From Maylandia zebra (Eukaryota; Chordata; Actinopteri; Cichliformes; Cichlidae): a DNA stretch of 64,000 bases. Location of the stretch: NCBI RefSeq assembly GCF_041146795.1, contig NC_135176.1:18301786-18365785 (forward strand), written 5' to 3'. The notes below the pieces were generated by a model. That model saw nothing but the letters and a program-made list of their open reading frames with translations, did no database searches and was not told the DNA's origin. A program made the position numbers and the translations under genes. Below are positions 46,358-58,168 of the stretch, one piece after another (positions within the stretch are counted from its first letter, which is position 1; each line of letters opens with the position of its first letter).

Positions 46358-49152
46358 TGTTACGGCCGAGAGGTCCAGGCTGTGGGTGTGGACTCAAATG
46401 CAGACACAGAGGGAGGCAAAACGGGCAAAACGGGCGTGAACACAGTGCTTTATTTACAGTGCCTAGTGAACTTACAAAGCAGGAAACTATGAATGCCACA
46501 TCTCGCTGATTCTGATGCGTCGGCGGGTCCACGGTTTGTGTTTACGTCTTTGTGCAGAATCGGTGTACCTGCTCTCATTTACTGTTTCAGTTGTTTGGTG
46601 GTGGTTGAAATGTAGTAATATTTATATTAAAAATCGATTCAGGGTTTTAATGAATCGATATCACGTTATCCAAGCCTGAATCGATTTTAATCGATAATCA
46701 AAACCTGCTCCTAGTACCTGTGTAATCATGCTTATGTACATCTGGATAATGACACAAACTAGTGTTTGGTGCTTCACTTTTTATTAAACTAAAAGACAGA
46801 AATCAGATTATAGGATCTGTAGTGTTGTTTATTTATATTATGGTGCTTATCATTTGTGATATTTATTACTGTGTGCATACTTTATAAGGAGAGATAAAAG
46901 AAAAGAAAAAATCTCTTCCTTGCTGGTTCGATCGAAGAAGAAATGCTCAAGTAACTACACTCAAAAAAGTCAACTAAGGCAGTTGTTTGATTAATTCAAT
47001 AGACATTTGTCTATTGAACATGAACATATTGAGTTTAGGTTTTTAAATCATTATCAGTTGTTGGTTTAACATAAAATAACAAAAAGTTTAATGAACTAGA
47101 TTTGCATTCTTCAGTTCAATTAAATGTAATTACTTTAAATCAACAACTCTAAAACCGATGCCTAGTGCGCATGCTCAAACTTCCCAGAAGTGAAGAGGCG
47201 GGAACGCGGAGAAAGTTATATGTGTTCAGTGAACTGCCATTTCCCTCTGCGGAATCTTCCACAATACAGGTAGGGCTGCCACAAACGATTATTTTGATAG
47301 TCGACTAGTCACCGATTATTTTTGCGATTAGTCGACTAATCACATCATCATCCATTGGACATACAGCATACAGCTTATTGCACCAGCAGCATCTGCTCTT
47401 ATATAACTATCATTAGTTTACAGCTTTAAGTGTTTAAGGTATGTGCTAACTAAAAATGGTAAATGGCCTGTATTTATATAGCGCTTTACTAGTCCCTAAG
47501 GACCCCAAAGCGCTTTACATATCCAGTCATCCACCCATTCACCCACACTGGTGATGGCAAGCTACATTGTAGCCACAGCCACCCAGGGGCGAGGCTGCCA
47601 GACACTGGCGCCACCGGGCCCTCTGACCACCACCAGTAGGCAACGGGGGAAGTGTCTTGCCCAAGGACACAACGACCGAGACTGTCCAAGCCGGGGCTCG
47701 AACCGGCAACCTTCCAATTACAAGGCAAACTCCCAACTCTTGAGCCACAATCGCCCCAAAATAAAGACAAGATGATAGTTTATTAAAGTTTAATGAAATT
47801 TGCAGATTGTTTCGGTGAAGTTTAATAAACTCCTTGCTATCTAAAATATAACAGGACACCTGAGTATATTCTCGGCATCTCACACTTCTGATAATCAGCT
47901 GTCTGCTTGACGTTTATTCAGCTGTGTAAAAACTATAACTTTAATCTCAGCCAAACTGATTTACTCAGGAACAAATAAAATACTAAAAAAAAAGCCAAAC
48001 AATAACATTTTAAGTTATCTAAGTGACTTATATATCATGTTTAACCTGAGTAGCGAAAGACGGCGGTGGGTTGGAAAACGATTTGCCGGGAGTCCGGTGT
48101 TCTCACGGGCTCTAGTGAGCCTTGAACCCCGGCTAGCTATCGAGCTGGTGAGACGTCTGTTACCCTCGTCAGAGCGCAAAACGTCGGAGCGCTTTTGAAA
48201 ATATGCGGTGTCTTGATAAACTGAGCAGGTATTTGAGGTTTACACAGCTACATTCTCGCCTGAAAATATGTTAAACGTTTATTTTGTGACCCAGAAAGAA
48301 TAATATGAGTAATATAAAAACTAACTAGCGGCCATCATTGTATTAGACGGTGCCAATCGGTACCGTCTAATACCTGATTCCTAATCCGCTCCGGGTATAT
48401 TTATAAAAAAAAAGAAAAAGAAAGAGAAGAAAAAAAAACAAAAAAACAAACTATGAATGCTATGAACTATGAATGCTATGAACTGTGGAAGCTATGAACT
48501 GAGAACTGTGAGGCCAAACTGTGAACATGAAACTGAGTGCTATGACTAGGTGCTAGATTTCACGGATGGATCCGGGAATGGAAAAAAGGGGCAGCGGCTT
48601 GGATGGAGGTACGCAGTCACTATAATGAGAGGAGACAAGTAGTCAGTGGCAGTCTAGTGAATCACAGCTGAAGGATTAGACTATGGTGGTTAGGGCTTAC
48701 GCGTTGCAGGTGTAAAGTGTCATGCGAGGAGGGGGTGTCCAGGGGGTTCCGGGTGAGGAGTGTCCAGAGAGGATCCAGAATATGCTTGAAGTGAGGGACT
48801 TGGCAGGGAGGCAGGCAGGTGTAGTCCGATGATGGAAAGGAAGCAACCAGATGACAGAACCAGCGTCCAGGCGGAGATGTGAGTAGTCTAGGTTGGGAAG
48901 CGCGACTGCCAGGTGGGTCCTATGACAAAGAAAACACGGTGAGGAGAAAAGCAGTAGTTAAGGGTTCTCACAAGGGCTTGGCGGCCTAGCACTAACATGA
49001 GTTAGCAGAAGATCTGGCAGAGGTCTGTTGTGAATGCTGGTCTTATATGCTGGTGACTTGATTGGAACCAGGTGTGGAAGCTGATTGGAGTCTCTGCCTG
49101 AAGGTGGAGCCCAGCGGAGTGGAAAAACCCCGTACTCACCCGGACCATGACA
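46358..49152 (-). mobile_element. Gypsy 3' LTR, split by an insertion
   Basis: LTR parts 46358-46496 and 48448-49152 match 55816-55980 and 57511-58168. The intervening 46497-48447 is foreign. The internal boundary is CCATGACA then GTACCCCCTCC, the polypurine tract on the minus strand. Confidence 0.85.
46497..48447 (+). mobile_element. 1.95 kb retroposed composite with A-rich tail
   Basis: Flanked by a 13-bp duplication AAACTATGAATGC (46484-46496, 48448-48460). It ends in an A-rich run (about 48400-48447), as in LINE-mediated insertion on the plus strand. It contains an ATCGATT-rich part near 46640, a hAT-like piece (TAGGGCTGCCACAAACGATT at about 47274), a GTATTTATATAGCGC repeat (47455-47757), and 47830-48300, which resembles the repeat after each OR (CTCCTTGCTATCTAAAATAT). 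No coding region is recognised. Confidence 0.65.
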
Positions 49153-49163
49153 GTACCCCCTCC

Positions 49164-50831
49164 TCAAGGATCACCCCCCGGCGACTGAGCCGACCCGGAC
49201 ACGCGACAAGACCTGTAAAAATCAGAAACAAGCGCCGGGTCCAAGATCAGAGACGGAGACACCCACGAACGCTCCTCAGGCCCGCACCCCTCCCAGTCCA
49301 CCAAAAACTGCCAGACCCCGCCCTTCCGCCGCACGTCCAGGATACGCCGCACCGAGTAGGCAGGATGACCATCGACGAGCCGGGCGGGAGGAGGGGGGTC
49401 GGAAGGAGGGCACAGAGGACTAGACAACACTGGCTTGACCTGCGAAACATGGAACACTGGATGGATCCGCAACGATGCAGGTAATGTGAGCCTGACTGCC
49501 GCAGGGCCGATTAGCCTGTCAATCTTGAAAGGCCCAATATAGCGCGGAGACAGTTTGCGGGAGGTTCCCTGGAGTGGGATGTCCTTAGCTGCCAGCCACA
49601 CCTTTTGCCCCGGAGAGTAAGTAGGTGCTGCCGTGCGCCGCTGGTTGGCGTAGTGGCATTGGCGAGACACAGCGTGCAACAGCGCCTCACGAGTCCGCGT
49701 CCAGGCCCGGCGGCAACGCTGCAGATGATGCTGGACAGAAGGCACAGCAAGCTCAGCTTCTTGCTCAGGGAACAGAGGTGGCTGGTAACCTAAGGATGCT
49801 TCAAAAGGTGTAAGACCTGTGGCTGAGGTGGTGAGTGTGTTATCTGCATATTTAACCCACGGTAAGAATGTGGACCAAGAGGCTGGGTTATGGGCAGTAA
49901 CGCAGCGAAGAGTGGTCTCGAGTTCTTGGTTTAGGCGCTCAGTTTGGCCATTGGTCTGTGGATGGTAGCCTGAGCTCAAACAGGGCTTGGCCCCCAGGGC
50001 CGTACAAAAGGCTCCCCAGGCCTGAGAAGCAAACTGGGGACCCCTGTCAGACACTATTTCCATAGGGATCCCATGGAGTCTGAAAACATGTTCAACCAAT
50101 AGTTTAGCTGTTTCTGAAGCAGTGGGCAGTTTATCTAGAGCTATGAAATGTGCTGCCTTGGAAAATCTGTCAACTATGGTAAGTATGGTAGTCTTTCCTG
50201 CTGAGTCTGGGAGTCCTGTAACAAAATCCAACGCAATATGTGACCATGGCCGGTGTAGGGTGGTTAGTGGTTGAAGCAGTCCGTAAGGGCGGTGATTTCT
50301 GGACTTATTACGAGCACAAACTGTGCAAGCAGCTACGTATTCCCGTACATCCCTATCCAACGTCTCCCACCAAAAGTGTCTCTTCAGTAGCATAGCTGTC
50401 CTACCTCGGCCCGGGTGACCTGTGAACTTGGCCGTGTGAACCCATTCCAAAACCTTGGAGCGGGCTGCTGTGGGTACATAGCGCTTGTTAGCTGGACCGG
50501 TGCCCGGATCAGGTTCTGCTTGTAGAGCCCGCTGAATGACGGAGTCTACTTCCCATGTGACAGCCCCTACACGACAGCTGGCAGGGAGTATAGAGGGTAC
50601 CCCTGACTGCTCCGAGGCAGCTTCGAACTGGCGGGAGAGAGCATCTGGCTTAACATTCCGGGTACCTGGGCGATATGAGATAGAAAAGTTGAAACGGGCA
50701 AAAAACAGTGACCAACGGGCTTGGCGTGTATTTAGTCTCTTTGCATTCCGTAGGTATGTTAAATTTTTATGGTCTGTCCAGACTATGAATGGGTGCTCAG
50801 CCCCCTCCAGCAGGTGCCGCCACCTCCTCAA
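49164..50831 (-). CDS. Gypsy pol, RNase H end to integrase and chromodomain
   Basis: 555 open residues, the 3' half of pol cut off by the LINE at its start; the apparent initiator is only the first ATG after the junction. Domains: RNase H end ([16 protein letters not shown]), a spacer, integrase zinc-binding region ([20 protein letters not shown], then CTVCARNK), integrase core with D in [12 protein letters not shown] in [15 protein letters not shown] and E in [12 protein letters not shown], and a C-terminal chromodomain ([34 protein letters not shown]). The chromodomain defines a chromovirus and is thought to steer integration to chromatin. It is part of a disrupted polyprotein but otherwise undamaged. 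Confidence 0.88.
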   Translation of the reverse strand: MRRWRHLLEGAEHPFIVWTDHKNLTYLRNAKRLNTRQARWSLFFARFNFSISYRPGTRNVKPDALSRQFEAASEQSGVPSILPASCRVGAVTWEVDSVIQRALQAEPDPGTGPANKRYVPTAARSKVLEWVHTAKFTGHPGRGRTAMLLKRHFWWETLDRDVREYVAACTVCARNKSRNHRPYGLLQPLTTLHRPWSHIALDFVTGLPDSAGKTTILTIVDRFSKAAHFIALDKLPTASETAKLLVEHVFRLHGIPMEIVSDRGPQFASQAWGAFCTALGAKPCLSSGYHPQTNGQTERLNQELETTLRCVTAHNPASWSTFLPWVKYADNTLTTSATGLTPFEASLGYQPPLFPEQEAELAVPSVQHHLQRCRRAWTRTREALLHAVSRQCHYANQRRTAAPTYSPGQKVWLAAKDIPLQGTSRKLSPRYIGPFKIDRLIGPAAVRLTLPASLRIHPVFHVSQVKPVLSSPLCPPSDPPPPARLVDGHPAYSVRRILDVRRKGGVWQFLVDWEGCGPEERSWVSPSLILDPALVSDFYRSCRVSGSAQSPGGDP

Positions 50832-52470
50832 ATCAAATCAAATCAAATCACTTTTTATTGTCACATCACATGTGCAGGCACACTGGCACAGCACATGCGA
50901 GTGAAATTCTTGTGTGCGAGCCCCACAAGCAACAGAGATGTGCAAACACAACAACACAAACGAGCAAAATACAAGAATGGCCAACCTGAAACTAATAAAT
51001 ATATGTACAATGTATAATAGTGTATGCATTTCTGGATGTGTATACTAAATATTTTCCTACGTGTGTGTGTGTGTGTGTGTATACACATTTTTACAAATTA
51101 AATAGTAAAAAAATTAAATAATAATAATAATAATAATAAAATATATAAAATATACAGAGTTGAATATGTGCAAAACAAGTGGCATTTATATACAGTGTGG
51201 AGTGCATAATGTTGAAGTTCCAGTAGTGAAGCTGAGGTGTCTATGACGTGTTCAGCAGTCTGATGGCCTGATGGAAAAAGCTGTCTCTCAGTCTGCTGGT
51301 ACGGGACCGGATGCTGCAGAACCTCCTTCCTGATGGAAGCAGTCTGAACAGTTTATGGCTGGGGTGACTGGAGTCCTTGATGATCCTCCCCGCTTTCCTC
51401 AGGCACCGCTTCCTGTAGATGTCTTGGAGGGAGGGAAGCTCACCTCCAATTATCCGTTCAGAGCACCGCACTACTCGCTGGAGAGCTTTGCAGTTGTAGG
51501 CGGTGCTGTTGCCATACCAGGTGGTGATGCATCCAGTGAGGATGCTCTCAATGGCACAGTGATAGAAGGTCCTGAGGATGCGGGGGCTCATGCCGAATCT
51601 TTTCAGTCTCCTGAGAAAGAAGAGGCGCTGCTGCGCCTTCTTCACTGTTTTGTTTGTGTGTACTGACCACGTAAGATCCTCAGCCAGGTGTACGCCAAGG
51701 AACCGGAAGCTGCTCACTCTCTCCACAGCAGCGCCGTTGATGGTGATGGGGGTGTGTACTTCTCTGCACCTCCGGAAGTCCACTATCAACTCCTTTGTCT
51801 TGGCGACGTTGAGGGTGAGATGGTTGTCTTGACACCAGTGGGTCAGGGCGCTGACCTCCTCCCTGTAAGCCGTCTCATCACCGTTGGTGATAAGACCCAC
51901 CACTGTAGTGTCGTCCGCAAACTTCACAATGATGTTGGAGCTGTTAGTGGCTGTGCAGTCGTAGGTGTAGAGTGAGTACAGGAGAGGGCTCAGTACACAC
52001 CCCTGTGGAGCACCAGTGTTCAGTGTGATGGGGGATGAGGTGATGCTGCCCAGTCTGACCACCTGGCGTCTGTCAGACAGGAAGCTAAGGATCCAGCTGC
52101 AGAGGGAGCTGCTCAGTCCTAGATCCTGCAGTTTCCTGTCCAGCTTCGAGGGAACGATGGTATTGAATGCTGAGCTGTAATCTACAAACAGCATCCTCAC
52201 ATACGTGTCTCTCTTCTCCAGGTGTGACAGGGCAGTGTGTAGTGTCAGGGCTATGGCATCATCAGTGGACCTGTTGTGGCGGTATGCAAACTGTAGAGGG
52301 TCCAGTGAGTCGGGTAGTGCAGAGCAGATGAAGTCCCTGACCAGCTTCTCGAAGCATTTGCTTACGATGGGGGTCAGGGCTACAGGTCGCCAGTCGTTCA
52401 ATGAGGAGATGGTGGAGGATTTGGGTACAGGGACGATGGTGGCCATTTTGAAGCAGGCTGGGACTACAGA
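50829..52470 (-). mobile_element. 5'-truncated LINE inserted in gypsy RNase H
   Basis: Minus-strand LINE with an AAATC-repeat 3' tail at 50829-50849, a 3' UTR with GT (51061-51080) and TAA (51117-51141) runs, and reverse transcriptase at 51241-52446. It lies between the two halves of gypsy pol (KLAL on one side, [10 protein letters not shown] on the other). The target duplication is not obvious. Confidence 0.85.
51241..52446 (-). CDS. LINE reverse transcriptase (partial ORF2)
   Basis: 401 open residues from [20 protein letters not shown] to RLLNTS. Reverse transcriptase blocks are visible: [47 protein letters not shown] (first catalytic Asp), [20 protein letters not shown], and [10 protein letters not shown] (the FADD catalytic pair). 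The C-terminal part ([37 protein letters not shown]) parallels the 887-1748 fragment. The frame is upstream-truncated (SVVPACFK precedes the ATG) and lacks the endonuclease. It looks recent and undamaged, but it is incomplete. Confidence 0.88.
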   Translation of the reverse strand: MATIVPVPKSSTISSLNDWRPVALTPIVSKCFEKLVRDFICSALPDSLDPLQFAYRHNRSTDDAIALTLHTALSHLEKRDTYVRMLFVDYSSAFNTIVPSKLDRKLQDLGLSSSLCSWILSFLSDRRQVVRLGSITSSPITLNTGAPQGCVLSPLLYSLYTYDCTATNSSNIIVKFADDTTVVGLITNGDETAYREEVSALTHWCQDNHLTLNVAKTKELIVDFRRCREVHTPITINGAAVERVSSFRFLGVHLAEDLTWSVHTNKTVKKAQQRLFFLRRLKRFGMSPRILRTFYHCAIESILTGCITTWYGNSTAYNCKALQRVVRCSERIIGGELPSLQDIYRKRCLRKAGRIIKDSSHPSHKLFRLLPSGRRFCSIRSRTSRLRDSFFHQAIRLLNTS

Positions 52471-54134
52471 CAGAGAGAGGGAAATGCCAATGCCAGTTTC
52501 ACAGCAAGCAGCTCACGGTCCCCAACATCGTAATTTCTCTCTGCCGGAGACAAGCGACGAGAGAAGAAAGCGCAGGGTTGTAACTTTGCTGATGGACTAG
52601 TATGTTGAGACAACACTGCCCCCACTCCAACATCTGATGCATCTACCTCTACAATGAAGGGCTTGCTGGTGTCGGGCTGAATTAGCATGGGAGCTGTTGC
52701 AAACAGTTGTTTTAGCTTGTTGAAAGCTTTGTCGGCTTCGGCAGACCATGTGAATGGGTGCTTGGTAGACGTGAGGCGTGTTAGAGGTGCAGCTACCTGA
52801 CTGTAGTTCCTGATGAATCGCCTGTAGAAGTTGGCAAAGCCCAGGAATCTTTGGAGAAGCTTACGGGATGTGGGTACCGGCCACTCTGTGACTGCCTTGA
52901 CCTTTGCTGGATCAGTCTTCAGCTGTCCCCCTGCCAAGATATAACCAAGAAAAGAGACTGACGATGCATGAAACTCACACTTTTCTGCTTTTATGTACAG
53001 TTTGTTCTCCAATAAGCGCTGGATGACAGCACGGACATGAGCGTGATGTTCCTGGAGTGATCTGGAAAAGACAAGTATGTCATCCAGATATACGAACACA
53101 AATCTGTTCAGAAAGTCCCTGAGAACATCATTCACCAACGCTTGAAATACGGCTGGGGCGTTCGTTAGTCCAAAGGGCATGACTAAGTACTCGAAGTGGC
53201 CCAGTGGCGTGTTAAAGGCCGTCTTCCACTCATCTCCTTGCCTAATGCGTACCAAATGATAAGCATTACGAAGATCCAGCTTTGTGAAGATAGTGGCGCC
53301 TTGCAGGGACTCTGACACAGAACTGAGGAGTGGCAATGGGTATTTATTCTTTATAGTTATGTCATTGAGGCCACGGAAATCAATACATGGTCGTAGCGAC
53401 CCGTCCTTCTTACCCACAAAGAAGAATCCAGCTGCAACAGGTGAAGATGACGGTCGAATTATTCCAGCAGCAAGTGACTCTCTGATGTACTTCTCCATAG
53501 CAACACGTTCTGGTTTAGATATGTTGTATAATCGACTGGAGGGCAAAGGAGCACCGGGGAGAAGGTCTATGGCACAGTCATATGGTCTGTGAGGCGGCAA
53601 AGATTGTGCCTTACTCTTACTAAAAATCTCTTTGAAATCGTGATATTCCATGGGCACACCAGTGAGATCGGGGGTTGTTTCTTCCAACGCATAGGGCTCC
53701 TCGGGGCCCGGGGGACACGCCGACATCAAACAGTTAGAATGGCAGAATACACTCCAGCTTATTATCTTTTGTCCAGACCAATCCAAGTGTGGATTGTGTA
53801 GCTTTAACCAAGGGTAGCCGAATGTGAGGGGAGTGTCAGGCGATGAGAGGGCGAAGAAAGTGAGCTCCTCCCTATGATTTCCTGAAGTGATTACAGTCAC
53901 TGGCTCTGTGTGGTGAGTTATTTGTGCAAAAACCTGGTTATTAAGTGGTCTCGCTGAAATAGGCAGGTCTAACGGCACAAGACGCAATCCTAACCGTGTG
54001 GCGTGGTCAAAACTGATTAGGTTTTGCTCTGAACCGGAGTCGACCAGGGCCTGAAAGGAGTGCGTGGCACGGTTGATAACTAAACTGACTGTGAGAAGCA
54101 AACGGGGTTTATCATCACTATGAGAACCGCCCAC
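52464..54134 (-). CDS. Gypsy pol, protease to RNase H
   Basis: 556 open residues, cut at the C-terminus by the LINE (last gypsy residues VKLAL). Protease with active site [15 protein letters not shown]; linker; reverse transcriptase with [53 protein letters not shown] and catalytic [12 protein letters not shown]; a connection ([12 protein letters not shown]); RNase H ([35 protein letters not shown]). The annotated ATG ([10 protein letters not shown]) lies just after the gag stop. No lesion was found apart from the LINE. Confidence 0.88.
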   Translation of the reverse strand: MGGSHSDDKPRLLLTVSLVINRATHSFQALVDSGSEQNLISFDHATRLGLRLVPLDLPISARPLNNQVFAQITHHTEPVTVITSGNHREELTFFALSSPDTPLTFGYPWLKLHNPHLDWSGQKIISWSVFCHSNCLMSACPPGPEEPYALEETTPDLTGVPMEYHDFKEIFSKSKAQSLPPHRPYDCAIDLLPGAPLPSSRLYNISKPERVAMEKYIRESLAAGIIRPSSSPVAAGFFFVGKKDGSLRPCIDFRGLNDITIKNKYPLPLLSSVSESLQGATIFTKLDLRNAYHLVRIRQGDEWKTAFNTPLGHFEYLVMPFGLTNAPAVFQALVNDVLRDFLNRFVFVYLDDILVFSRSLQEHHAHVRAVIQRLLENKLYIKAEKCEFHASSVSFLGYILAGGQLKTDPAKVKAVTEWPVPTSRKLLQRFLGFANFYRRFIRNYSQVAAPLTRLTSTKHPFTWSAEADKAFNKLKQLFATAPMLIQPDTSKPFIVEVDASDVGVGAVLSQHTSPSAKLQPCAFFSRRLSPAERNYDVGDRELLAVKLALAFPSLCL

Positions 54135-54148
54135 CCGTATCCCCGAAT

Positions 54149-55797
54149 CTACTGGCGGGCTGGCCCTTTTCCTCTCTTAGGACATGCTCCGATTAAATGT
54201 TCTGTTGACCCGCAATAAAAACACGTGCGTGCACGAAAGCGACACTCTCTCTCTTCCGGCGGCAGCTGAGCGCGGCCAATCTGCATCGGTTCCGGCGCCG
54301 CGTCTACGACGGAGGGAGAGGCGACTGACACAGGCGACTGCATTATGGGTGGAGCTGGCACAAACGAACACGGAAGTGGACGGAGGAGGGAACGTTGGGG
54401 TTTTGTAGGAGTGTTTAGCTGATTTAGAGTTTAGAAATGTGTTATCATAGAATGTAGAACTGTTGTAGAGACACTGACACTGCCCACAATATAATAAAGG
54501 CTGACTGTGTCGTGAACTTAGGAGTAGATTGTACCCCTCCCCCACTTGAACTGTGAAAGTAGAACAAAGAGAGAGTTTTATGACCTTTAGGGAGCACCTA
54601 CACCCACAGTGTGTCAACTGTTACGCACACACATCCACACGCACACTCACTCATGAGCACTCACACATACACACAGGTATGCGCACACAGTCACACACGA
54701 GCACTCACATAGACACAAGGGAGCGCGCACATGTAGGCATTCATGTGCTCGTGCACATAGACACAGACACAGAGTTTGCAGCACACCGTGGGGGTTTTAT
54801 GATGGGGACTCTATAAAGCTAGCTGCAACGAACAAAGGGGTGAAGATTTGCAGAGGGATAACACCGGACTCGTCTTCCCTTCTAGAAGTGCATGCTTAAA
54901 TGAAGATGAATAAAGTTTTGTGAAAATGACTACTGAGTTCCGGTGCCATCTCTGGAAGTTTCGACGAAGAAAAGAGCCGGGGAGAAACTGATTTCGTAAC
55001 AGTTTGTAGTTCCTTTCATTCTCCCTCTCTCTCAGCCTGTTGTCAATACGGAGAGAAAGGGAGACTAACTCCTCAAACGTAGCGGGCTCATCCCGTGAAG
55101 CAAGCTGATCTTTCATGTTATCATTCAGGGACTGTAGAAATATTCCCTGCAACGCGTGATCCAGCCACCCCGTCTCCGCGGCGGCTGTTCGAAAGTCTAT
55201 GAGGTAATCAGCAACACTACGGCGACCCTGGCGCAACTTTAACAACTTACGGGCCGAACTGCCCTCAGAGACAGGATGAGCGAATGTCTTTTTAAACTCA
55301 CCCAGGAAGTCATCATAAGAGCAGGTTCGCAAGGGATGGCTTGACAGGTATGCTTCTGTCCATTTTAGAGCACGGTCCCGTAATTTCCCTATGAAATAGG
55401 AAATCCGAGCGTCGTCGTCAATGAAGGTGCGCGGTGAGCGACCAAATACCAGATCGCACTGAAGTAGGAACCCCGTGCAGGTCCCCGGATCCCCAGAAAA
55501 AGGTTCGGGCTCCGGGGATGATGCATCGCGAAAAATCGGCCCACTTTGGAGCGCAGAAGCTGAGGTGGGGGACAAAGTGGATGGCTGTGTGTCTTGTGCG
55601 GGGGCCGCGGGTTCGGGGGCAGGACGCGGCACGGGAGCGAGGTTAGCTTGTAGAGCCTCTAGGGCAGCAAAGATCTTAGCCTGTCCCTCACCAAGGTCTT
55701 TCTGTGAAGCCAGGAGATATTGAATGGATTGCTTGTGGTGACCTAGGATGGCACCTTGTTTCTGAATGGCTGTCCGCTCTGCGTCTGCTGAGTCCAT
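54149..55797 (-). pseudogene. Gypsy gag, split by a solo LTR
   Basis: Starts MDSADAERTAIQKQGAILGH at 55797; the capsid-like core has DDFLGEFKKTFAHPVSEGSS and ADYLIDFRTAAAETGW. The frame reaches LRERENERNYK at about 55006, is broken by the LTR at 54404-55001, and resumes with SPVSVASPSVVDAAPEPMQI and a CCHC zinc knuckle (CFYCGSTEHLIGACP), ending KGPARQ and a stop at 54149-54151. Removing the LTR and one target copy would leave one continuous frame. Gag forms the particle that packages element RNA. Confidence 0.85.
54404..55001 (+). mobile_element. Solo LTR, 598 bp, inserted in gag
   Basis: TGTAGGAGTG ... TTTCGTAACA flanked by GTTT (54400-54403, 55002-55005). A CTATAAAG box lies near 54811 and an AATAAAG near 54909, consistent with plus orientation. 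It includes a degenerate CACACA-rich tract (54600-54760). LTR-retroelement family unknown; the 4-bp duplication would also fit an endogenous retrovirus. Confidence 0.75.
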
Positions 55798-55815
55798 ATT
55801 GTGGCCAGATCTTAC

Positions 55816-58168
55816 TGTTACGGCCGAGAGGGCCAGGCTGTGGGTGTGGACTCAAATGCAGACACAGAGGGAGGCAAAACGGCCGTGAACACAATGCTTT
55901 ATTTACAGTGCCTAGTGAACTTACAAAGCAGGAAACTATGAATGCTATGAACTATGAATGCTATGAACTGTGGAAGCTATTGTGAGGGGCTACTAGCCCA
56001 GCTATGTAGGGGTAGAGGGGCGCACAGGCTGCCTTGAACGACTAGCGGGTGGTGGGATCTAAGTCCGTAACCCCCTCTAGCACAATTGACCCGGACACTT
56101 ACTTCTGTAAGAATGGGGTTAGTTACCTGGCAACAGTAGGCACAAAAGGAAGACTCCAGGCCCGGACCTGCAGTGATAGCAGCGCCTGCCCACGGAATAC
56201 TAGCACGATCCCACTTAACTCCGTCGTCCTGTGCCTAACCAAATAACTCGGGTGCCCCTACTCCAAGGCAACCTGAGTCGGACAAAAGCATTCAACAACG
56301 ACTTTTTAAACAACGTGGCTCCTTTTATTTGTCTGGAGAGCCCTCAAAAAACCCCAAACTTGGTTAACAATGTCCACAGGGCCCTGGAGAGCAAAGGGGA
56401 AACAGCAAGGAGCCTCCCCAGGACCAAAGAAATGAAAGAAATAAAATGAGGTAAAATAAATCAAAACAGGCCGGTGAGGCCCAGTGTTGGGAGTCCTCGA
56501 CTCCGCACAACCCACCCTCGTCACAGGAAAAGCACTCACAATACAGAAGAGCAGTAGGGGTTAACACAGTAATTATCCTGTCTAGGATGGTTAACACAGT
56601 CTCATCGCATCATTTACAATGTCAGACACCAAAAGAACATTTCCAGTCTTTACAGTTTAATCCAGCAAATTGTCTCTGGGGTAGAACGGATAGATAGTTC
56701 TAGGGGTAGGTGTCGTTAACCAGAGTTACAGTCTGCTAGGCTGTCCAGAACTTCCACAGCCGGAAGAGAATGTCCATTCTTCGGTCCACACAAAACAAAG
56801 AACTAAAACACAGAAACAGTACCTTTGCCCCTCCTGCAATGGGGCATGATGAACTCACGGGTAGGCGAAGCTTTTACATACAGCCAGCTGAAGCAGGGTG
56901 AACATCCGGAGCGTCGTCTGGGTGGCAGGGTACTCCAAACACCGCCGACGTTGAGGCCCAAAATGGCGGTCCCGCGGGCTATCAGAGCTACGGCAGTCCC
57001 CAGGCCGGGCGAAGCGAAGCCGCCCAATTCCTCTTCCGGAAACCCGCTGGTCCTTCGCCAGACAGCCAGCCGTGCTGTCTCGCTTTCTAAACGTTCCTCA
57101 CCGCCAAACTCTACCGGTAACGCCGGGAAACTGAGGCAGATTGGAGGGGAGCGGCCGCTAGCCTCAGCTCTCGATTAGCCCCTCTGCTAGCGCTATCTCC
57201 GCCGACACTTCGCCCCAGCGCCGCACCCGTAAGGCTGCTGTAGCCGGAGTCAGAGTCCATACACGGAGGGAAACCCAGCCTAGACTCGCTGCGGCACCGT
57301 ACACTGTCTCACTAACCTCCCGTTTACACTTTGCTCGGGTCTTTTCCTGACCGCGGCCCGTTCCTAGCGTCTTTTTTTCCGACCGGACACGTGTGCTTCT
57401 CACTGCTCCGCTCGTCTTCTTCACGCTACGTCACTTCCTCTTGGCTGATTTAGGCTGTAAACGACCCCGTCTGACCGTTTTCTAAGGGTCGCAAATATGT
57501 GCCCTCACATGAACTGAGAACTGTGAGGCCAAACTGTGAACATGAAACTGAGTGCTATGACTAGGTGCTAGATTTCACGGATGGATCCGGGGAATGGAAA
57601 AAAGGGGCAGCGGCTTGGATGGAGGTACGCAGTCACTATAATGAGAGGAGACAAGTAGTCAGTGGCAGTCTAGTGAATCACAGCTGAAGGATTAGACTAT
57701 GGTGGTTAGGGCTTACGCGTTGCAGGTTTAAAGTGTCATGCGAGGAGGGGGTGTCCAGGGGGTTCCGGGTGAGGAGTGTCCAGAGAGGATCCAGAATATG
57801 CTTGGAGTGAGGGACTTGGCAGGGAGGCAGGCAGGTGTAGTCCGATGATGGAAAGGAAGCAACCAGATGACAGAACCAGCGTCCAGGCAGAGATGTGAGT
57901 AGTCTAGGTTGGGAAGCGCGACTGCCAGGTGGGTCCTATGACAAAGAAAACACGGTGAGGAGAAAAGCAGTAGTTAAGGGTTCTCACAAGGGCTTGGCGG
58001 CCTAGCACTAACATGAGTTAGCAGAAGATCTGGCAGAGGTCTGTTGTGAATGCTGGTCTTATATGCTGGTGACTTGATTGGAACCAGGTGTGGAAGCTGA
58101 TTGGAGTCTCTGCCTGAAGGTGGAGTCCAGCAGAGTGGAAAAACCCCGTACTCACCCGGACCATGACA
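55816..58168 (-). mobile_element. Gypsy 5' LTR, split by an insertion
   Basis: LTR parts 55816-55980 and 57511-58168. Compared with the 3' LTR, only scattered substitutions are seen outside the insertions, so the element is fairly young. Confidence 0.85.
55981..57509. mobile_element. Unclassified 1.53 kb insertion in the gypsy 5' LTR
   Basis: Begins TGTGAGGGGC and ends GCCCTCACA, an 8-bp inverted repeat with TG...CA ends. The other LTR shows the uninterrupted GAAGCTATGAACTG. Only one or two bases (T or AT) could be duplicated. It is G+C-rich toward the right, with short open frames (for example 56825-57178) that match nothing I know. It could be a long solo LTR or a non-autonomous DNA element. 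Confidence 0.55.

Larger units (their letters stand above)
46358..58168 (-). mobile_element. Complete Ty3/gypsy chromovirus with nested insertions
   Basis: Both LTRs (TGTTACGG ... CCATGACA) and the target duplication CAAAC (46353-46357, 58169-58173) are present. On the minus strand: 5' LTR 55816-58168, gag, protease-reverse transcriptase-RNase H, integrase with chromodomain, a purine-rich tract beside 49153, and 3' LTR 46358-49152. Four later insertions break it: 46497-48447, 50829-52470, 54404-55001 and 55981-57509. Between them the frames are largely open, so it was intact not long before. Confidence 0.9.

Noticed and set aside
56825-57178. 117-residue frame in the unclassified insertion as a gene
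   Set aside because: Arginine/proline-rich translation of G+C-rich DNA, no recognisable fold, not supported by any second copy.
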